Shown in pieces: positions 42,139 to 51,520 of a stretch of 64,000 nt of DNA. A program made the position numbers and the translations under genes. Source of the stretch: Roseibium aggregatum IAM 12614 (GTDB taxonomy: Bacteria > Pseudomonadota > Alphaproteobacteria > Rhizobiales > Stappiaceae); the NCBI RefSeq assembly GCF_000168975.1, contig NZ_AAUW01000005.1, positions 62,001 to 126,000 of the forward strand. The letters are read 5' to 3'. The notes below the pieces were generated by a model. It did not search any database, had not been told where the DNA came from, and was given only the letters and a program-made list of their open reading frames with translations. Positions within the stretch are counted from its first letter, which is position 1. Each line of letters opens with the position of its first letter.

Positions 42139-43461
42139 ATGCCGCTGAATCGCACGGAAACGCGCCGAACCATCGGCAGTTACTGGGAAGCCAGCGTTCC
42201 GCAGGTCAGACTGGACCGGCAGCTTATCGGCAACGCGGTGTTCGATGTGGCGATCATTGGCGCAGGGTTTGCCGGGCTGAGTGCTGCGCTGCGGCTTGCA
42301 CAGGCTGGTGTTTCGGTCTGTGTTCTGGAGGCCGAACACGTCGGCTACGGTGCGTCGGGCCGCAATGGCGGGTTTTGCTGCCTGGGCGGAACCAAGCTCG
42401 ACGAGCACCGCCTGATCAAGAAATTCGGTCTGGAAGAAGCGCGCCGCTTCGTTGCCTATCAGGTTGCCGGCGTCAATCTTGTTGCCCAGCGGCTGGAGAG
42501 CTGGGGTGTTGACGCCGACCGTCATTCCAAGGGAGAGATCTACCTGGCCCACCGGCCGAAGGATTTCGCCGGGTTTCAGGCGGAAGCCGCGTTCCTGAAG
42601 GAAAACTTCGGCATCAAGGCGCGGGTTCTTTCCAAGACGGACCTGGATGCGGAAGGGTATGGCGGGCCGGCATTCCACGGGGGCATGCACATGCCTTATG
42701 GTTTCGCGCTCAATCCCATGGCCTACGTTCAGGCGCTGGCGGAGCAGGTGCGCCGCGTCGGCGGCAAGATCTTCGCAAAAACACCGGTGACCGGTATCAC
42801 CCGGGACAGCGACCGCTGGCATCTGGAAACCCAGCACGGTTTCATCCGGACCAAAAAGGTTCTCCTGGCTGGCAACGGCTATGCGCGTGAAGACGCTCCC
42901 AGGTGGCTGCACGGGCGCACGCTGCCGGTGATGTCGTCCATCCTGGTTACCCGGCCCTTGAGCGAGGACGAACTGGCAGCGCAGGGCTGGACTGCCGACA
43001 CGATGGCAGCGGATACACGCAACCTGTTGCATTATTTCCGTCTGTTGCCGGACCGACGGTTCCTGTTCGGCACGCGCGGCGGGATATTCGAAAACGCCCA
43101 GTCCCTTGCGGCCATGTACAAGCGTGCCAGGGCGGATTTCGAGGAGATGTTTCCTGCCTGGGCCGACGTCGAAGCGGAACATAGCTGGTATGGGCACGTG
43201 TGCCTCGCGCGCAATCTCACCCCTTTCGTCGGTGAAGTGCCCGGCCTTGAGGGCATCTATGCCGCAATGGGGTGGCACGGCAGCGGTATCGCCATGGCCT
43301 CCATCTCGGGAGAGAAGGTCGCCGGGCTGATGCTGGGCAAGCTCCAGCCGGGTGACCTGCCGGTCCCCTTGCGGCGTCCCTTCGCCAGGTTTCCGCTACC
43401 GTCCCTGCGCAAGCTCTATCTTCAGGGTGCCTACTGGTGGTACGGCTGGCAGGACAGGTGA
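42139..43461 (+). CDS. FAD-dependent amine oxidase-like protein (PuuB/DAO family), copy 2
   Basis: A 440-residue paralogue of the preceding protein: FAD motif IIGAGFAGLSAALRLAQAGVSV, VLEAEHVGYGASGRNGGF, and C-terminal GWHGSGIAMASISGEKVAG. The two clearly share ancestry but differ in the middle, around the substrate pocket, so different amines are likely. No glutamine synthetase-like PuuA or aldehyde dehydrogenase adjoins, so the pair is not part of a full Puu pathway in this window. The ClbS-like gene follows at 66 bases. Confidence 0.9.
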   Translation: MPLNRTETRRTIGSYWEASVPQVRLDRQLIGNAVFDVAIIGAGFAGLSAALRLAQAGVSVCVLEAEHVGYGASGRNGGFCCLGGTKLDEHRLIKKFGLEEARRFVAYQVAGVNLVAQRLESWGVDADRHSKGEIYLAHRPKDFAGFQAEAAFLKENFGIKARVLSKTDLDAEGYGGPAFHGGMHMPYGFALNPMAYVQALAEQVRRVGGKIFAKTPVTGITRDSDRWHLETQHGFIRTKKVLLAGNGYAREDAPRWLHGRTLPVMSSILVTRPLSEDELAAQGWTADTMAADTRNLLHYFRLLPDRRFLFGTRGGIFENAQSLAAMYKRARADFEEMFPAWADVEAEHSWYGHVCLARNLTPFVGEVPGLEGIYAAMGWHGSGIAMASISGEKVAGLMLGKLQPGDLPVPLRRPFARFPLPSLRKLYLQGAYWWYGWQDR

Positions 43462-43526
43462 TCTGCGTACCAACGAGGGAACGTCAGGCCATCTGATCCC
43501 GCATGAGGCGGTCATGGGAGAGCGGC

Positions 43527-44072
43527 ATGCCGGCAACATCCAAGACAGAACTGCTGGCCGCAAGCGAGCGTGAGTTTTCGAAGCTGCAACAGCTTCTTGA
43601 CGACCTGCCTGCAATGCTGCGCCTTGAAAAGGATGCGGACGGCATTTCGCCGAAAGATATCGTCGGCCACAGAGCCCACTGGATCGACCTGTTCCTGGGC
43701 TGGTACCGGGACGGGCTGGCGGGCAGGCCCGTCTGGTTTCCGGCCAAAGGTTACAAGTGGAACGAGACGCCCAGATACAATGCCGATCTGAGGCAGAGAC
43801 AATCCGGCCTGTCGTGGCAGTCAGTGCGCTCGCTTCTGGACAGCAATCACGCCGAACTGCTTGCCCTGATCGAAGGCCTGGACGAGGAAGAACTTTACGG
43901 CGGACCGATGAAAGGCTCCAACAACAAGTGGACGACGGGCCGCTGGGCGGAAGCCGCCGGCCCCAGCCATTACCGGTCGGCTACAAAATATCTGCGCCAG
44001 CGTCGCACCCGGTTTGAGGAAGAAAGAGACCGGCGCAATTCCGATGTGAGGGGTCAGTCAGGGGTGACCTGA
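43527..44072 (+). CDS. ClbS/DfsB family four-helix bundle protein
   Basis: A 181-residue protein of the ClbS/DfsB (DUF1706) group, related to DinB-like four-helix bundles. It has the WHxxDLFLGWYRDG core (HRAHWIDLFLGWYRDGL), the FPAKGYKWNETPRYNADLRQRQ segment, and an end resembling the family AEAAGPSHYRSATKYLRQR. ClbS protects Escherichia coli from colibactin and DfsB has a self-protection role in disulfide toxin biosynthesis; most homologues have unknown roles. I take the ATG at 43527; a GAGAG lies upstream. Confidence 0.88.
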   Translation: MPATSKTELLAASEREFSKLQQLLDDLPAMLRLEKDADGISPKDIVGHRAHWIDLFLGWYRDGLAGRPVWFPAKGYKWNETPRYNADLRQRQSGLSWQSVRSLLDSNHAELLALIEGLDEEELYGGPMKGSNNKWTTGRWAEAAGPSHYRSATKYLRQRRTRFEEERDRRNSDVRGQSGVT

Positions 44073-44770
44073 GCCTTGCGTCTGACAACGGCTACGTTGA
44101 CCTCCCGCCATATCTCGAAACCCAGCTTGCGGTAGAGAGCGATTGCTCCGTGATTGTCCGCGTAAGCGTGAAGGAACGGAATGTCGCCGCGGCTCCTGAT
44201 GACTTCAGTCACATGAAGAGAGAGCTCGGATGCCAGGCCTCTGCCTCGGAAATCGGGATGAGTGCAGATCCCGCTGACTTCCGTATAGCCGTCGAGGTTG
44301 ATCCTGCTGCCCGCCATTGCAGCCAGACGGCCGTCCAGCCTGATGCCGAAGAACGTGCCCAGCTCCGGCGTGCGTGCGGTGAACGGGCCCGGTTTTGTCA
44401 GTGTTGCAAGCTCGACCATCTCCGGGACATCGGTTTCATCCAGCTGCACGATTGAAGTCGGTCGGGATGGGCCTGCTGACGGGGAAACTTCCACCATGAG
44501 AACACCAAGCGCGGTAATCTCTGCCTCAAGATCTTTGGGCAGGGCGATGTCATCCGCCTGCAGTATGAACGCCCGGTCGTCACCCGCTTGAATCAGCTCC
44601 GCCAGGGCTGCCAGAGCTTCGGGCGAGTTGTTCGCCGCTGCCGCGAAGGGAGAGATGGCCGGATCAAAACGGCGGGCAAGGTCGCCACCCTTGCTGAATT
44701 GCGCATGCCGGGAGGTCAGGGCTGACCAGACAACCCGCTTCAGAAGGCTGTCCCGGCTCGGTTCATTCAT
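44054..44770 (-). CDS. GNAT family N-acetyltransferase
   Basis: A 238-residue protein with a C-terminal GNAT domain (about 120-235): ISGICTHPDFRGRGLASELSLHVTEVI is the acetyl-CoA-binding motif, and FLHAYADNHGAIALYRKLGFEIWREV is the following segment. The N-terminal half is divergent (LTSRHAQFSKGGDLARRFDP), as in the FeeM/two-domain GNAT type. The substrate is unknown. Its ATG overlaps the stop of the ABM gene (ATGAATGA), and it is last in the MarR operon. Its 3' end overlaps that of the ClbS gene by 19 bases. Confidence 0.88.
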   Translation of the reverse strand: MNEPSRDSLLKRVVWSALTSRHAQFSKGGDLARRFDPAISPFAAAANNSPEALAALAELIQAGDDRAFILQADDIALPKDLEAEITALGVLMVEVSPSAGPSRPTSIVQLDETDVPEMVELATLTKPGPFTARTPELGTFFGIRLDGRLAAMAGSRINLDGYTEVSGICTHPDFRGRGLASELSLHVTEVIRSRGDIPFLHAYADNHGAIALYRKLGFEIWREVNVAVVRRKAQVTPD

Positions 44771-45083
44771 AACTGCGTGCATCTTCGAGCTCATAGTGTT
44801 GTGAAATCAGATCCCATCGCTTCAGCACTTCCCGGGCGGCATCGGGCACATAACAGCGCTCGTAATCCGGGCCTTGAAACGCGATGATGTCGTCAAGCGA
44901 GCGGAAACTCATGATGGTGATGAATTCCACCTCTGTTTCCAGGTTCCTTCGAAGCACCTCGAGGCCGAGATAGCCGGGAATGGCTTTCGCTTCGATGCCC
45001 GGAATGACTTGTGTCGTAAGACCATGGGCATAGGTGTCGGCCATGCCGGGGTCTGTCCAGCCATGCCAGATGCGCTTGATCAT
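44763..45083 (-). CDS. Antibiotic biosynthesis monooxygenase (ABM) domain-like protein
   Basis: A 106-residue protein with a dimeric alpha/beta ABM-type fold: IKRIWHGWTDPGMADTYAHGL at the start, then GYLGLEVLRRNLETEVEFITIMSFRSLDDIIAFQG. ABM proteins include quinol monooxygenases and heme-degrading enzymes, but many only bind ligands. Its ATG overlaps the stop of the MarR gene, so it is in that operon. No catalytic residue is assigned. Confidence 0.8.
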   Translation of the reverse strand: MIKRIWHGWTDPGMADTYAHGLTTQVIPGIEAKAIPGYLGLEVLRRNLETEVEFITIMSFRSLDDIIAFQGPDYERCYVPDAAREVLKRWDLISQHYELEDARSYE

Positions 45084-45610
45084 CGTTCAATCTCCGGAGG
45101 CGATTGCAGAGAGTTCCAGTTCTGCAACGGCATGTCCTTGCAGCGGACAGAAAGCGGGCTCGTGCAAAGGGCATCCTCCAGACCGGCAAGCTGGTCAAGC
45201 AGAGGGCCTTCCAGACTGTTGCAGGCATCGGCAACGGCCAGGGTGATCGCGGGCCAGAGCGTTTCTTTCAGATGGGCGACGAGGGCTACTCCCTTGTCGG
45301 TCAGGCCGATCGTCGTCACGCGACGGTCCTGTTGCGAGGGAACGGATTCAACCAGTCCATCCGACTTCATCTTGTTGATCGTTCTGGTTACGCCCGGCTG
45401 GCTCTGGCCAAGGGTCTTCGCCAGATCGCCGATACTCAGCGGACCCTGCCGATCAAGTGCGGCAAGAACGGGGTTGTGCGGCGTTGGCAGATCGGTGCCG
45501 GCAAGTTCGGCGGCGACGGTCTGCGTTTGTGCCTGCAGAATTTCTCCGATCCGCTTCAGCCGGCTGCCCAGCGTGGCATAGCCGAGGGCGCGGACGACGT
45601 CTTCGCTCAT
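45080..45610 (-). CDS. MarR family transcriptional regulator
   Basis: A 176-residue winged-helix regulator: PHNPVLAALDRQGPLSIGDLAKTLGQSQPGVTRTINKMKSDGLVESVPSQQDRRVTTIGLTDKG spans the DNA-binding domain including the wing (DRRVT). The N-terminal helix (YATLGSRLKRIGEILQAQTQTV) is a dimerisation element. It is first in an operon with an ABM protein and a GNAT acetyltransferase, and probably represses the operon through the palindrome just upstream of its start. Confidence 0.93.
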   Translation of the reverse strand: MSEDVVRALGYATLGSRLKRIGEILQAQTQTVAAELAGTDLPTPHNPVLAALDRQGPLSIGDLAKTLGQSQPGVTRTINKMKSDGLVESVPSQQDRRVTTIGLTDKGVALVAHLKETLWPAITLAVADACNSLEGPLLDQLAGLEDALCTSPLSVRCKDMPLQNWNSLQSPPEIER

Positions 45611-45622
45611 GGGTCTCTCCAG

Positions 45623-45654
45623 TTACATAACATGATATATAACTTGTTATGTAA
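45623..45654. promoter_or_regulatory. Palindromic MarR operator candidate
   Basis: Arms TTACATAAC (45623-45631) and GTTATGTAA (45646-45654) are perfect inverted repeats of 9 bases with a 14-base AT-rich centre. It lies 13 bases before the MarR start codon, in the place of promoter and ribosome site, which suits autorepression. Confidence 0.6.
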
Positions 45655-45723
45655 ATACGCAAGGCATGGCATTTGAGAAAGATGGAGGCCGGCGGGGGAG
45701 GGATTGGAAACAGAAAACAAGGT

Positions 45724-45751
45724 CGCCCCGCCAGTGGTTACAAGCGGGGCG
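45724..45751 (-). terminator. Hairpin downstream of the J-protein gene
   Basis: CGCCCCGC and GCGGGGCG form a perfect 8-bp stem with a 12-base loop. It lies 35 bases beyond the J-protein stop and on the minus strand is followed by ACCTTGTTTTCTG, a poor T-tract. Plausible but not strong. Confidence 0.4.
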
Positions 45752-45785
45752 AAAAGAAGTTTCAACGCGTTGACGCGGATGCGGC

Positions 45786-46763
45786 CTAGTCGAACTCCGG
45801 ACCGCGTGCGCGATACGGCGTAATTTCCTTCCAGGCCCGCATCAGCGTATCCAGCTCGTCATCGCTGTGCGGCGGCATCACGATCTGCAGTTTGACCAGC
45901 AGGTCGCCGTGGCCACCGGTTTTCGTTGGCAATCCCTTGCCCTTCAGCCGCATGGTCTTGCCGCTGGAGGCATTGGCCGGAATGGTCAGATTGACGGCTC
46001 CGGACAGGGTCGGCGTGCGTACTTTCGCGCCCAGAACGGCTTCATAAAGCGTCAGCGGCAGATCGAGGTGAAGGTCGGATCCCTTCACTTCGAAAAGCTT
46101 GTGTGGTTTGAAGCGAATCTCGACCAGAGCGTCGCCGGCGGGGCCGCCGTTTTCACCCGGATGCCCCTGGCCCTTGAGCCGGATCTTTTCGCCTTCGACC
46201 ACGCCCTTGGGCAGGGTGACATTCACCGTCTTGCCGCTAGGAAGCGTGACCTGGGTCTTGCCGGAGTTGACGATGTCTTCCAGCGAGGCGCGGGCGACGA
46301 GTTCCGCGTTGGCACCCTTCGTCTTGGGCGGTGCCTTGGCACGGGCTCCGGCACCGAAACCGCCACCGGGGCCGGCTCCCGCGCCGGCACGCGCACGGCC
46401 GCCGCCGAAGCTGCCGAAAATGTCGTTCAGAATGTCGTCGAAACTGCCGCCGCCGGCTCCGGACGTCTTGTGGGTGCGCGCGCCACCACCGAAGTCTTCA
46501 TATCCGGAAAAGCCGTCAAAACCATGCGCCTGATAGCGCTGCTTGCCTTCCGCGTCGATTTCGCCACGGTCGAACTTGGCGCGCTTTTCCTTGTCGCCGA
46601 CAATTTCGTAAGCCTGATTTGCTTCGGAAAAACGCTGCGCCGCCGTCGGATCATCCTTGTTCTGATCCGGATGGTATTTCTTGGCCAGCTTCCGAAAGGC
46701 CTTCTTGATTTCGCTCTCGCTGGCAGATTTTGCCACCCCGAGAACACTGTAGGGATCACGCAT
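45786..46763 (-). CDS. DnaJ-class molecular chaperone (CbpA-like J protein)
   Basis: A 325-residue J protein without the zinc-finger domain. The J domain covers residues 3-66 with the HPD tripeptide in KKYHPDQNK, followed by a Gly-rich, Phe/Ala/Gly region ([21 protein letters not shown] to about 140) and a CbpA-type C-terminal substrate domain ([28 protein letters not shown]). It stimulates Hsp70 ATPase and delivers clients. The ATG at 46763 gives the family N-terminus [10 protein letters not shown]. It is divergent from pdxH with the RT0821-type lipoprotein between, an arrangement seen in Hyphomicrobiales. Confidence 0.93.
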   Translation of the reverse strand: MRDPYSVLGVAKSASESEIKKAFRKLAKKYHPDQNKDDPTAAQRFSEANQAYEIVGDKEKRAKFDRGEIDAEGKQRYQAHGFDGFSGYEDFGGGARTHKTSGAGGGSFDDILNDIFGSFGGGRARAGAGAGPGGGFGAGARAKAPPKTKGANAELVARASLEDIVNSGKTQVTLPSGKTVNVTLPKGVVEGEKIRLKGQGHPGENGGPAGDALVEIRFKPHKLFEVKGSDLHLDLPLTLYEAVLGAKVRTPTLSGAVNLTIPANASSGKTMRLKGKGLPTKTGGHGDLLVKLQIVMPPHSDDELDTLMRAWKEITPYRARGPEFD

Positions 46764-46960
46764 TCGTCTCACCAGGTTCCTAAGATTTTCCGGCAGGCTG
46801 ACCTGCGCACTGCCTTGATCGGCAAGCCGAACGAAGCGTGCAGGTGAAGCAGGTCATGCTTGACCGGACTTGTCCTCTATATCGGGATGGATAGGAAAAA
46901 ATTCCAGACCCTGGCCTTAGACTTGAGGACCTTCCGGTTTTAGCTGGTTTTCGGCTGGGT

Positions 46961-47404
46961 TCAAGCGTCGGCGACGTTCAGACTGGTGACTGCGAACTTT
47001 TGCGTCACGTCCCGGCAGGCCGTGCCGCTGTAGAGCTTGATCCCGACGATGGTATTTGCGGTTGTCTTGAAACCGAGACAGCCGGTCTCGCTGAACGTGG
47101 ACGCGTTGATGCTCGACAAGGTGCCTGAGTTGCCGCTGATCGAATTGAGCCACGTCAGCGAAAGGGCGTCTGTCGGTTTTCCGGCGGCAAGGTCCGGGCC
47201 GATGGTGTCGAGGTTCTGCGCGATGACCGACCGGTCGTCCTCGTTGATGTCGGCGTAGGCGACATCCGATGCGGACGGAATGGAGCCCGTCAGGAGCGTC
47301 GGAGAATCGATATTGTTGCTGCCCATCGGCACGGAGAACTGGCTGCAGCCGCCAAGTGCGGTTGCAAGGGCCACGCAAAGTGCGGCTAAGGGTTGGATCT
47401 TCAT
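46961..47404 (-). CDS. Outer-membrane lipoprotein, RT0821/Lpp0805 (17 kDa surface antigen-like)
   Basis: A 147-residue lipoprotein. The signal peptide ([20 protein letters not shown]) ends in a lipobox, Cys about residue 20, so the mature protein is anchored in a membrane, probably the outer. The C-terminal part ([15 protein letters not shown], then [17 protein letters not shown]) matches the end of the 17 kDa surface-antigen group of alphaproteobacteria. Function is unknown. It lies between the J-protein gene and pdxH. Confidence 0.75.
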   Translation of the reverse strand: MKIQPLAALCVALATALGGCSQFSVPMGSNNIDSPTLLTGSIPSASDVAYADINEDDRSVIAQNLDTIGPDLAAGKPTDALSLTWLNSISGNSGTLSSINASTFSETGCLGFKTTANTIVGIKLYSGTACRDVTQKFAVTSLNVADA

Positions 47405-47508
47405 GTGACCGGCAGTATATGAACGCATACGATACATTTTTCAGGCAGCCCCCCGGTCCGGCTTTTGGCGCCGCTCTAAAGGCTGTCGTTTCCTTCGACA
47501 GGTTACCG

Positions 47509-48144
47509 ATGACAGACCTTAAAGATCCCCCTGAAGAGTTAACAAAAAGTGACTTTACAGAGGTAGTGAAACCATTTGAGCTTTTTGCAGAATGGCTTGA
47601 GGACGCCAGAGCTTCGGAGCCAAACGACCCCAACGCCCTGGCCCTGTCGACCGTCGACGAAGACGGCCTGCCCAATGTGCGTATGGTTCTGCTGAAGGAC
47701 TTCGACGAACGTGGTTTCGTCTTTTACACAAACTTCGAAAGCGCCAAGGGGCAGGAACTGCTCTCCGCCGGCAAGGCCGCCATGTGCTTTCACTGGAAGT
47801 CTCTGCGCCGCCAGGTGCGCATCCGTGGTCTGGTCGAACAGGTCTCGAACGAGGAAGCGGACGAATATTACCGCTCGCGTCCGCGCGGCAGCCGGATCGG
47901 CGCCTGGGCGTCCAGGCAGTCCCGACCGCTGGAAAGCCGGTTCGCGCTGGAAAAGGAAGTGGCTAAATATACCGCCAAATTCGGCATCGGCGACATTCCG
48001 CGGCCCGACCATTGGTCCGGTATGCGTCTGGTGCCGCTTTCCATCGAATTCTGGCACGACAGGCCATTCCGCCTGCACGACCGGGTGCAATTCACCCGCA
48101 CGTCCACGGATCAGCCCTGGAGCAAGGCGCGCCTCTACCCGTGA
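47509..48144 (+). CDS. pdxH: Pyridoxamine 5'-phosphate oxidase
   Basis: An FMN enzyme that oxidises pyridoxine or pyridoxamine 5'-phosphate to pyridoxal 5'-phosphate, using oxygen. The 211-residue product shows [33 protein letters not shown] and [19 protein letters not shown] near the FMN site, and the C-terminal signature [24 protein letters not shown] take the ATG at 47509 ([16 protein letters not shown]), which matches the family start; an in-frame ATG at 47419 would add about 30 residues. Upstream, 104 bases separate it from the divergent lipoprotein. Confidence 0.96.
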   Translation: MTDLKDPPEELTKSDFTEVVKPFELFAEWLEDARASEPNDPNALALSTVDEDGLPNVRMVLLKDFDERGFVFYTNFESAKGQELLSAGKAAMCFHWKSLRRQVRIRGLVEQVSNEEADEYYRSRPRGSRIGAWASRQSRPLESRFALEKEVAKYTAKFGIGDIPRPDHWSGMRLVPLSIEFWHDRPFRLHDRVQFTRTSTDQPWSKARLYP

Positions 48145-48194
48145 TGTGCTTGCCGGGGAAGCCGCGCTTTTGAGCGGTCAGGTGGATTGAAGGA

Positions 48195-49169
48195 TCAGAG
48201 CAGGCGTTTCCATCGGAAGAACAGGAACGTCAGTGCCACCGACGACACCATCAGGCCAAGCGAGAAAAGAAACCCGAGCTGCCAGTTCAGCTCGGGCATA
48301 TTGGCAAAGTTCATGCCGTAGATCGACGCGATCAGCGTCGGCGGCAGAAAGATCACGCTGACGACGGTAAAGATCTTGGAAATCTGGTTCTGTTCCAGCG
48401 TGACGAGACCGACGGTCGCGTCCAGCAGGAAGGACAGCTTGTTGTCCAGCGCGTCGCCGTGTTCCTTGATGGAATGGATGTCCCTGCCGAACATCTTGCA
48501 GTCGGCTTCCTGCTCCTCGTTCAGGTTCAGCCGTTTGGCATGTGTGCTGAGGTAAAGCATCATCCGTGAGAGGCTTGTGCAAACGTCGTGCATCTTGGAA
48601 ACATGCAATCCGATCTGCCCCAGTTGCTTGATGGCGATCTGATAACTGGCAGTCTTGCGCATGTTGAGGCCGTCGCCGAACACCTGCACGGCCAGCTTGT
48701 CATAACGGGTTGAGGCGCTTTCCATTTCGTCGGCACACCGGTCGACGATAATGTCGAGCAATGTGAACAGAACAGCCGGACCCTTGTGGGCGATACCCGA
48801 ATCGGCCTGAACCTTGCGCGACAGAAGGGCGATGGACTTCGGTTCGCCATAGCGAACCGTCACCAGCCGCTTGGCGTTGACGACGAAGGTGACAGACGAA
48901 AGGGCCGGGTCGATCATCTGGGTGGCGATGGGAAGCTGCGCGGTCATCACCACGGCGCCCGGTTCCAGATAAAGCCTTTCGGATGTTTCGATGGAAGCGA
49001 TCTCGTCCCGTGTCGGGATTTCCGCGCCCATCAGTTTTTCTGCTGCCTTTTGCTCTTCCGGCGTCGGGGCGATCAGGTCAATCCACACGGACGTGGACGG
49101 CAAAGGGGCATCAGAGGAAAGCTCGATACGCTCCAGCCCTTTCACCGTCGGGCAATAGGCAATGATCAT
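48195..49169 (-). CDS. corA: CorA family magnesium/divalent cation transporter
   Basis: A 324-residue Mg2+ channel-type transporter that forms pentamers. The cytosolic N-terminal domain carries MIIAYCPTVKGLE and IPTRDEIASIETSERLYLE; TM1 and TM2 lie at the C-terminus with the gate motif YGMNF between them, followed by the short loop AMN/PELNW region (ANMPELNWQLGFLFSLGL). I take the ATG at 49169, with GGAG 9 bases upstream; the open frame extends further but only as unrelated sequence. Confidence 0.95.
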   Translation of the reverse strand: MIIAYCPTVKGLERIELSSDAPLPSTSVWIDLIAPTPEEQKAAEKLMGAEIPTRDEIASIETSERLYLEPGAVVMTAQLPIATQMIDPALSSVTFVVNAKRLVTVRYGEPKSIALLSRKVQADSGIAHKGPAVLFTLLDIIVDRCADEMESASTRYDKLAVQVFGDGLNMRKTASYQIAIKQLGQIGLHVSKMHDVCTSLSRMMLYLSTHAKRLNLNEEQEADCKMFGRDIHSIKEHGDALDNKLSFLLDATVGLVTLEQNQISKIFTVVSVIFLPPTLIASIYGMNFANMPELNWQLGFLFSLGLMVSSVALTFLFFRWKRLL

Positions 49170-49451
49170 GCAGCAAGTCTCCGCCGGAGGGCACGAACCG
49201 CGCCCTGTTTGGCGGCAGTTTGCCCAACAGATCGGAAGACGGCAACCATCTGAAAGAAGTAACTTTGCGGCACCCGTCGGGCTTAGCCGCTTCCGGATGG
49301 CGGACATTCAATCGTCGCCGATTGCATGTCCGTGCACTATCCCAGACCGGGGTCATACCGGCAGTAACCATGCGTCGTTCAACACCACGGCCGGCTGGCT
49401 GAAAGGAAGCCAGCGATCGGTTTGGGCGCAGGACGCGTCAGGAGCGGCTGC

Positions 49452-49595
49452 TCAGTTTTTCTTCTTCGCTACCGTGCCTGAATTCTTGCAAAGGGCAGCC
49501 GCATTGAGGGCTGCGATGCCGACGGGCTTGTAGAGGTTGACCAGTTTCGCGTCGGCGGTTTGCTTCGGGGCAGGGCGTGCAGGTTGCTCAGACAT
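49452..49595 (-). CDS. Small conserved-looking protein, 47 aa
   Basis: A 47-codon frame beginning MSEQPARPAPKQT and ending VAKKKN. The middle (AKLVNLYKPVGIAALNAAALC) resembles a short amphipathic helix. The upstream extension of the frame to 49841 is unlike a protein. A purine-rich stretch (GGACGAGACAG) precedes the ATG. It could be a real small gene with its own promoter, but no family is known to me. Confidence 0.4.
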   Translation of the reverse strand: MSEQPARPAPKQTADAKLVNLYKPVGIAALNAAALCKNSGTVAKKKN

Positions 49596-49882
49596 CTGTC
49601 TCGTCCGTTGTTTCTTCCAGTGCCCGCTCTCTGGGTTGAAATATTCATGGCTCGCGGGCGGTGTGCATGTCGTATCCAATTGCGGCAAACGGAAGGCGTA
49701 AAACACGCCTTTCAGCCGATTTCTGCATCGGATGTCAAAAAGCATGCGCTTATTGGCGGAAATCAGCCAGTCAAAAACGATAACAAGATGTAACGAATCC
49801 GGAGCGGATTTGAAGTAATACGGTAATAATTTCTTTACCAATTAAGCGCGTCGGTCATTCGGGCAAGTATATGACTGGCGGT

Positions 49883-50320
49883 TCATATGAAATAGCTTCT
49901 GTGATTGCGCAGTGGAGAGCCGCGCAGGGCGCTGTAGAAACCAAGACCCGACCGGGCGTAACACAGCAGCACCGCAACGGCGCATAACCCCAGTCCGGCC
50001 AGCATCAGCGCCGAGGAGATCGAAGCTCCAAGCAGGATCATCAGACCACCAGCGCTCAGGCCGATGATCAGAAGGGCAATCGTCGTTCGCAGATAATGGT
50101 AATGCGCCTGCTGCCAGCGGCCGCCCTGTTCGGCAAAGAGGAAGGCAAACCCCAGCGCGATGGGCGACAGCAGCAGCGTCAGAACAAGCAGGTGGCACAG
50201 GCAGATATTGGCAGAACCCGGCCGGAACAGGCCAAAAGGTGAAAACGCTTTTTGTTTTCCGTCACCGGTCGCGCGTTGCTCCGGTTCATTTGCCGTATGG
50301 CGGGACCGCAATCCGGTCAT
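49883..50320 (-). CDS. Hypothetical membrane protein (DUF4870-like)
   Basis: A 145-residue protein with about four hydrophobic segments (45-65, 85-105, 108-125 and a weaker one). The loop HYHYLRTTIALLIIG resembles the histidine/arginine motif of small DUF4870-type membrane proteins. The function is unknown. It stands alone between CorA/short ORF and a divergent DUF1499 gene. Confidence 0.6.
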   Translation of the reverse strand: MTGLRSRHTANEPEQRATGDGKQKAFSPFGLFRPGSANICLCHLLVLTLLLSPIALGFAFLFAEQGGRWQQAHYHYLRTTIALLIIGLSAGGLMILLGASISSALMLAGLGLCAVAVLLCYARSGLGFYSALRGSPLRNHRSYFI

Positions 50321-50509
50321 GCCTTACCCCGATTTGAAACTGTCATTCCGGCGTGTCTTGCTTGCACGTTTATCGTTTGCCCAGAAGGAATGTATGATGT
50401 GTTCATCGCCGAAGTGAAGTTCATTTTTGACAATTTGGCTGTAAACGAAGAAACAATCAGGTGGACAGCACGCCGCGCCGATGCGGCAGGCCATGCGAGA
50501 TAGGATCTC

Positions 50510-51508
50510 ATGAAGCGCTACGCCGTTTACAAAACAGCTTCAGCACCGGCAAGCCGAACGGCTGGCTCCGTGGCGCTGGCGCTTGCGGCAATTGCTTTTC
50601 TGGCAAAGCGCTTCGGTCTCATCGAAGCGGACGTCTTCGTCCTGTCTCTCATTGCAGCGGCAACGATTGCGCTCAGTGCCATTCTGCTTGCGCTGTTCGG
50701 CTTTCACCGGATCTGGACCTATGGCGGACCCGGCGTCCCGGCAGCGCTCACCGGGCTGTTTCTGGGCATGCTGGCACTGGCTACGCCCGTGCTTGTTGTC
50801 GGCATGCTGGTGATGCACGCAGGCGCGAGCGACCTTGCGACAAATCGAACAGATCCGCCCAGCCTGGAAACGACGGTGATTTCCGACGACCAGCCGTTTC
50901 TCGATTGGCTGAACACGGTGCTCGTGGAAGACGTCTGGCCGAGTGTCGCTGCCTATACAGGCGCCGTGCCGGATAGGAGCGTAGCCGGCACGTCGGTGGA
51001 AGATCGCCTTTATCCCGATATCGTTCCCCGCAGATACCGCATTTCCACGGCCCAACTTCATGCGGCCAGTGCCAAGGCGCTTGAAGCGCTGAACTGGCAG
51101 GTCGTCGACGAATTACCACCCGATCTCCTGGACGCGCCGACCTACCTCCAGGCCGAAGGCACCTCGCAGATCCTCGGCTTGAAACACGACATCGTCTTGC
51201 GCATTCGACCGGATACGGTTGGTGCGCTGCTTGATGTGCGCTCGCGCTCGCGCACGCCGCTCAAGGACCTGACCAACAACGCGGATCGCATCCGTCTGGT
51301 CTTCAGCGAAATCGACCGGGTGCTGCTGGAGACCTATGGCGATCTGGCGAGACTGTCCGTCGATGAGACGGAGCTGGAAGAGGATCTGCCGGCCGAACCG
51401 GTGGAGGATCTGCGCGAGACAATTCCGCTGCCGAGCTTCAAACCATATTTCGAGGATGAAGACGCGCCGGTTGCCGAAGGTCTGGATGCGGTGGATCTTG
51501 AAGGCTGA
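50510..51508 (+). CDS. DUF1499 domain-containing membrane protein
   Basis: A 332-residue protein with three N-terminal membrane helices (about 18-40, 45-65, 75-103) and a soluble DUF1499 domain (about 125-270) including LKHDIVLRIRPDTVGALLDVRSRSRTPLKDLTNNADRIRLVFSEIDRVL, the most conserved DUF1499 piece. The C-terminus is acidic (EDLPAEPVEDL). The function is unknown. It is convergent with the MBL gene, 12 bases apart. Confidence 0.85.
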   Translation: MKRYAVYKTASAPASRTAGSVALALAAIAFLAKRFGLIEADVFVLSLIAAATIALSAILLALFGFHRIWTYGGPGVPAALTGLFLGMLALATPVLVVGMLVMHAGASDLATNRTDPPSLETTVISDDQPFLDWLNTVLVEDVWPSVAAYTGAVPDRSVAGTSVEDRLYPDIVPRRYRISTAQLHAASAKALEALNWQVVDELPPDLLDAPTYLQAEGTSQILGLKHDIVLRIRPDTVGALLDVRSRSRTPLKDLTNNADRIRLVFSEIDRVLLETYGDLARLSVDETELEEDLPAEPVEDLRETIPLPSFKPYFEDEDAPVAEGLDAVDLEG

Positions 51509-51520
51509 TCGCCCGCAGGC

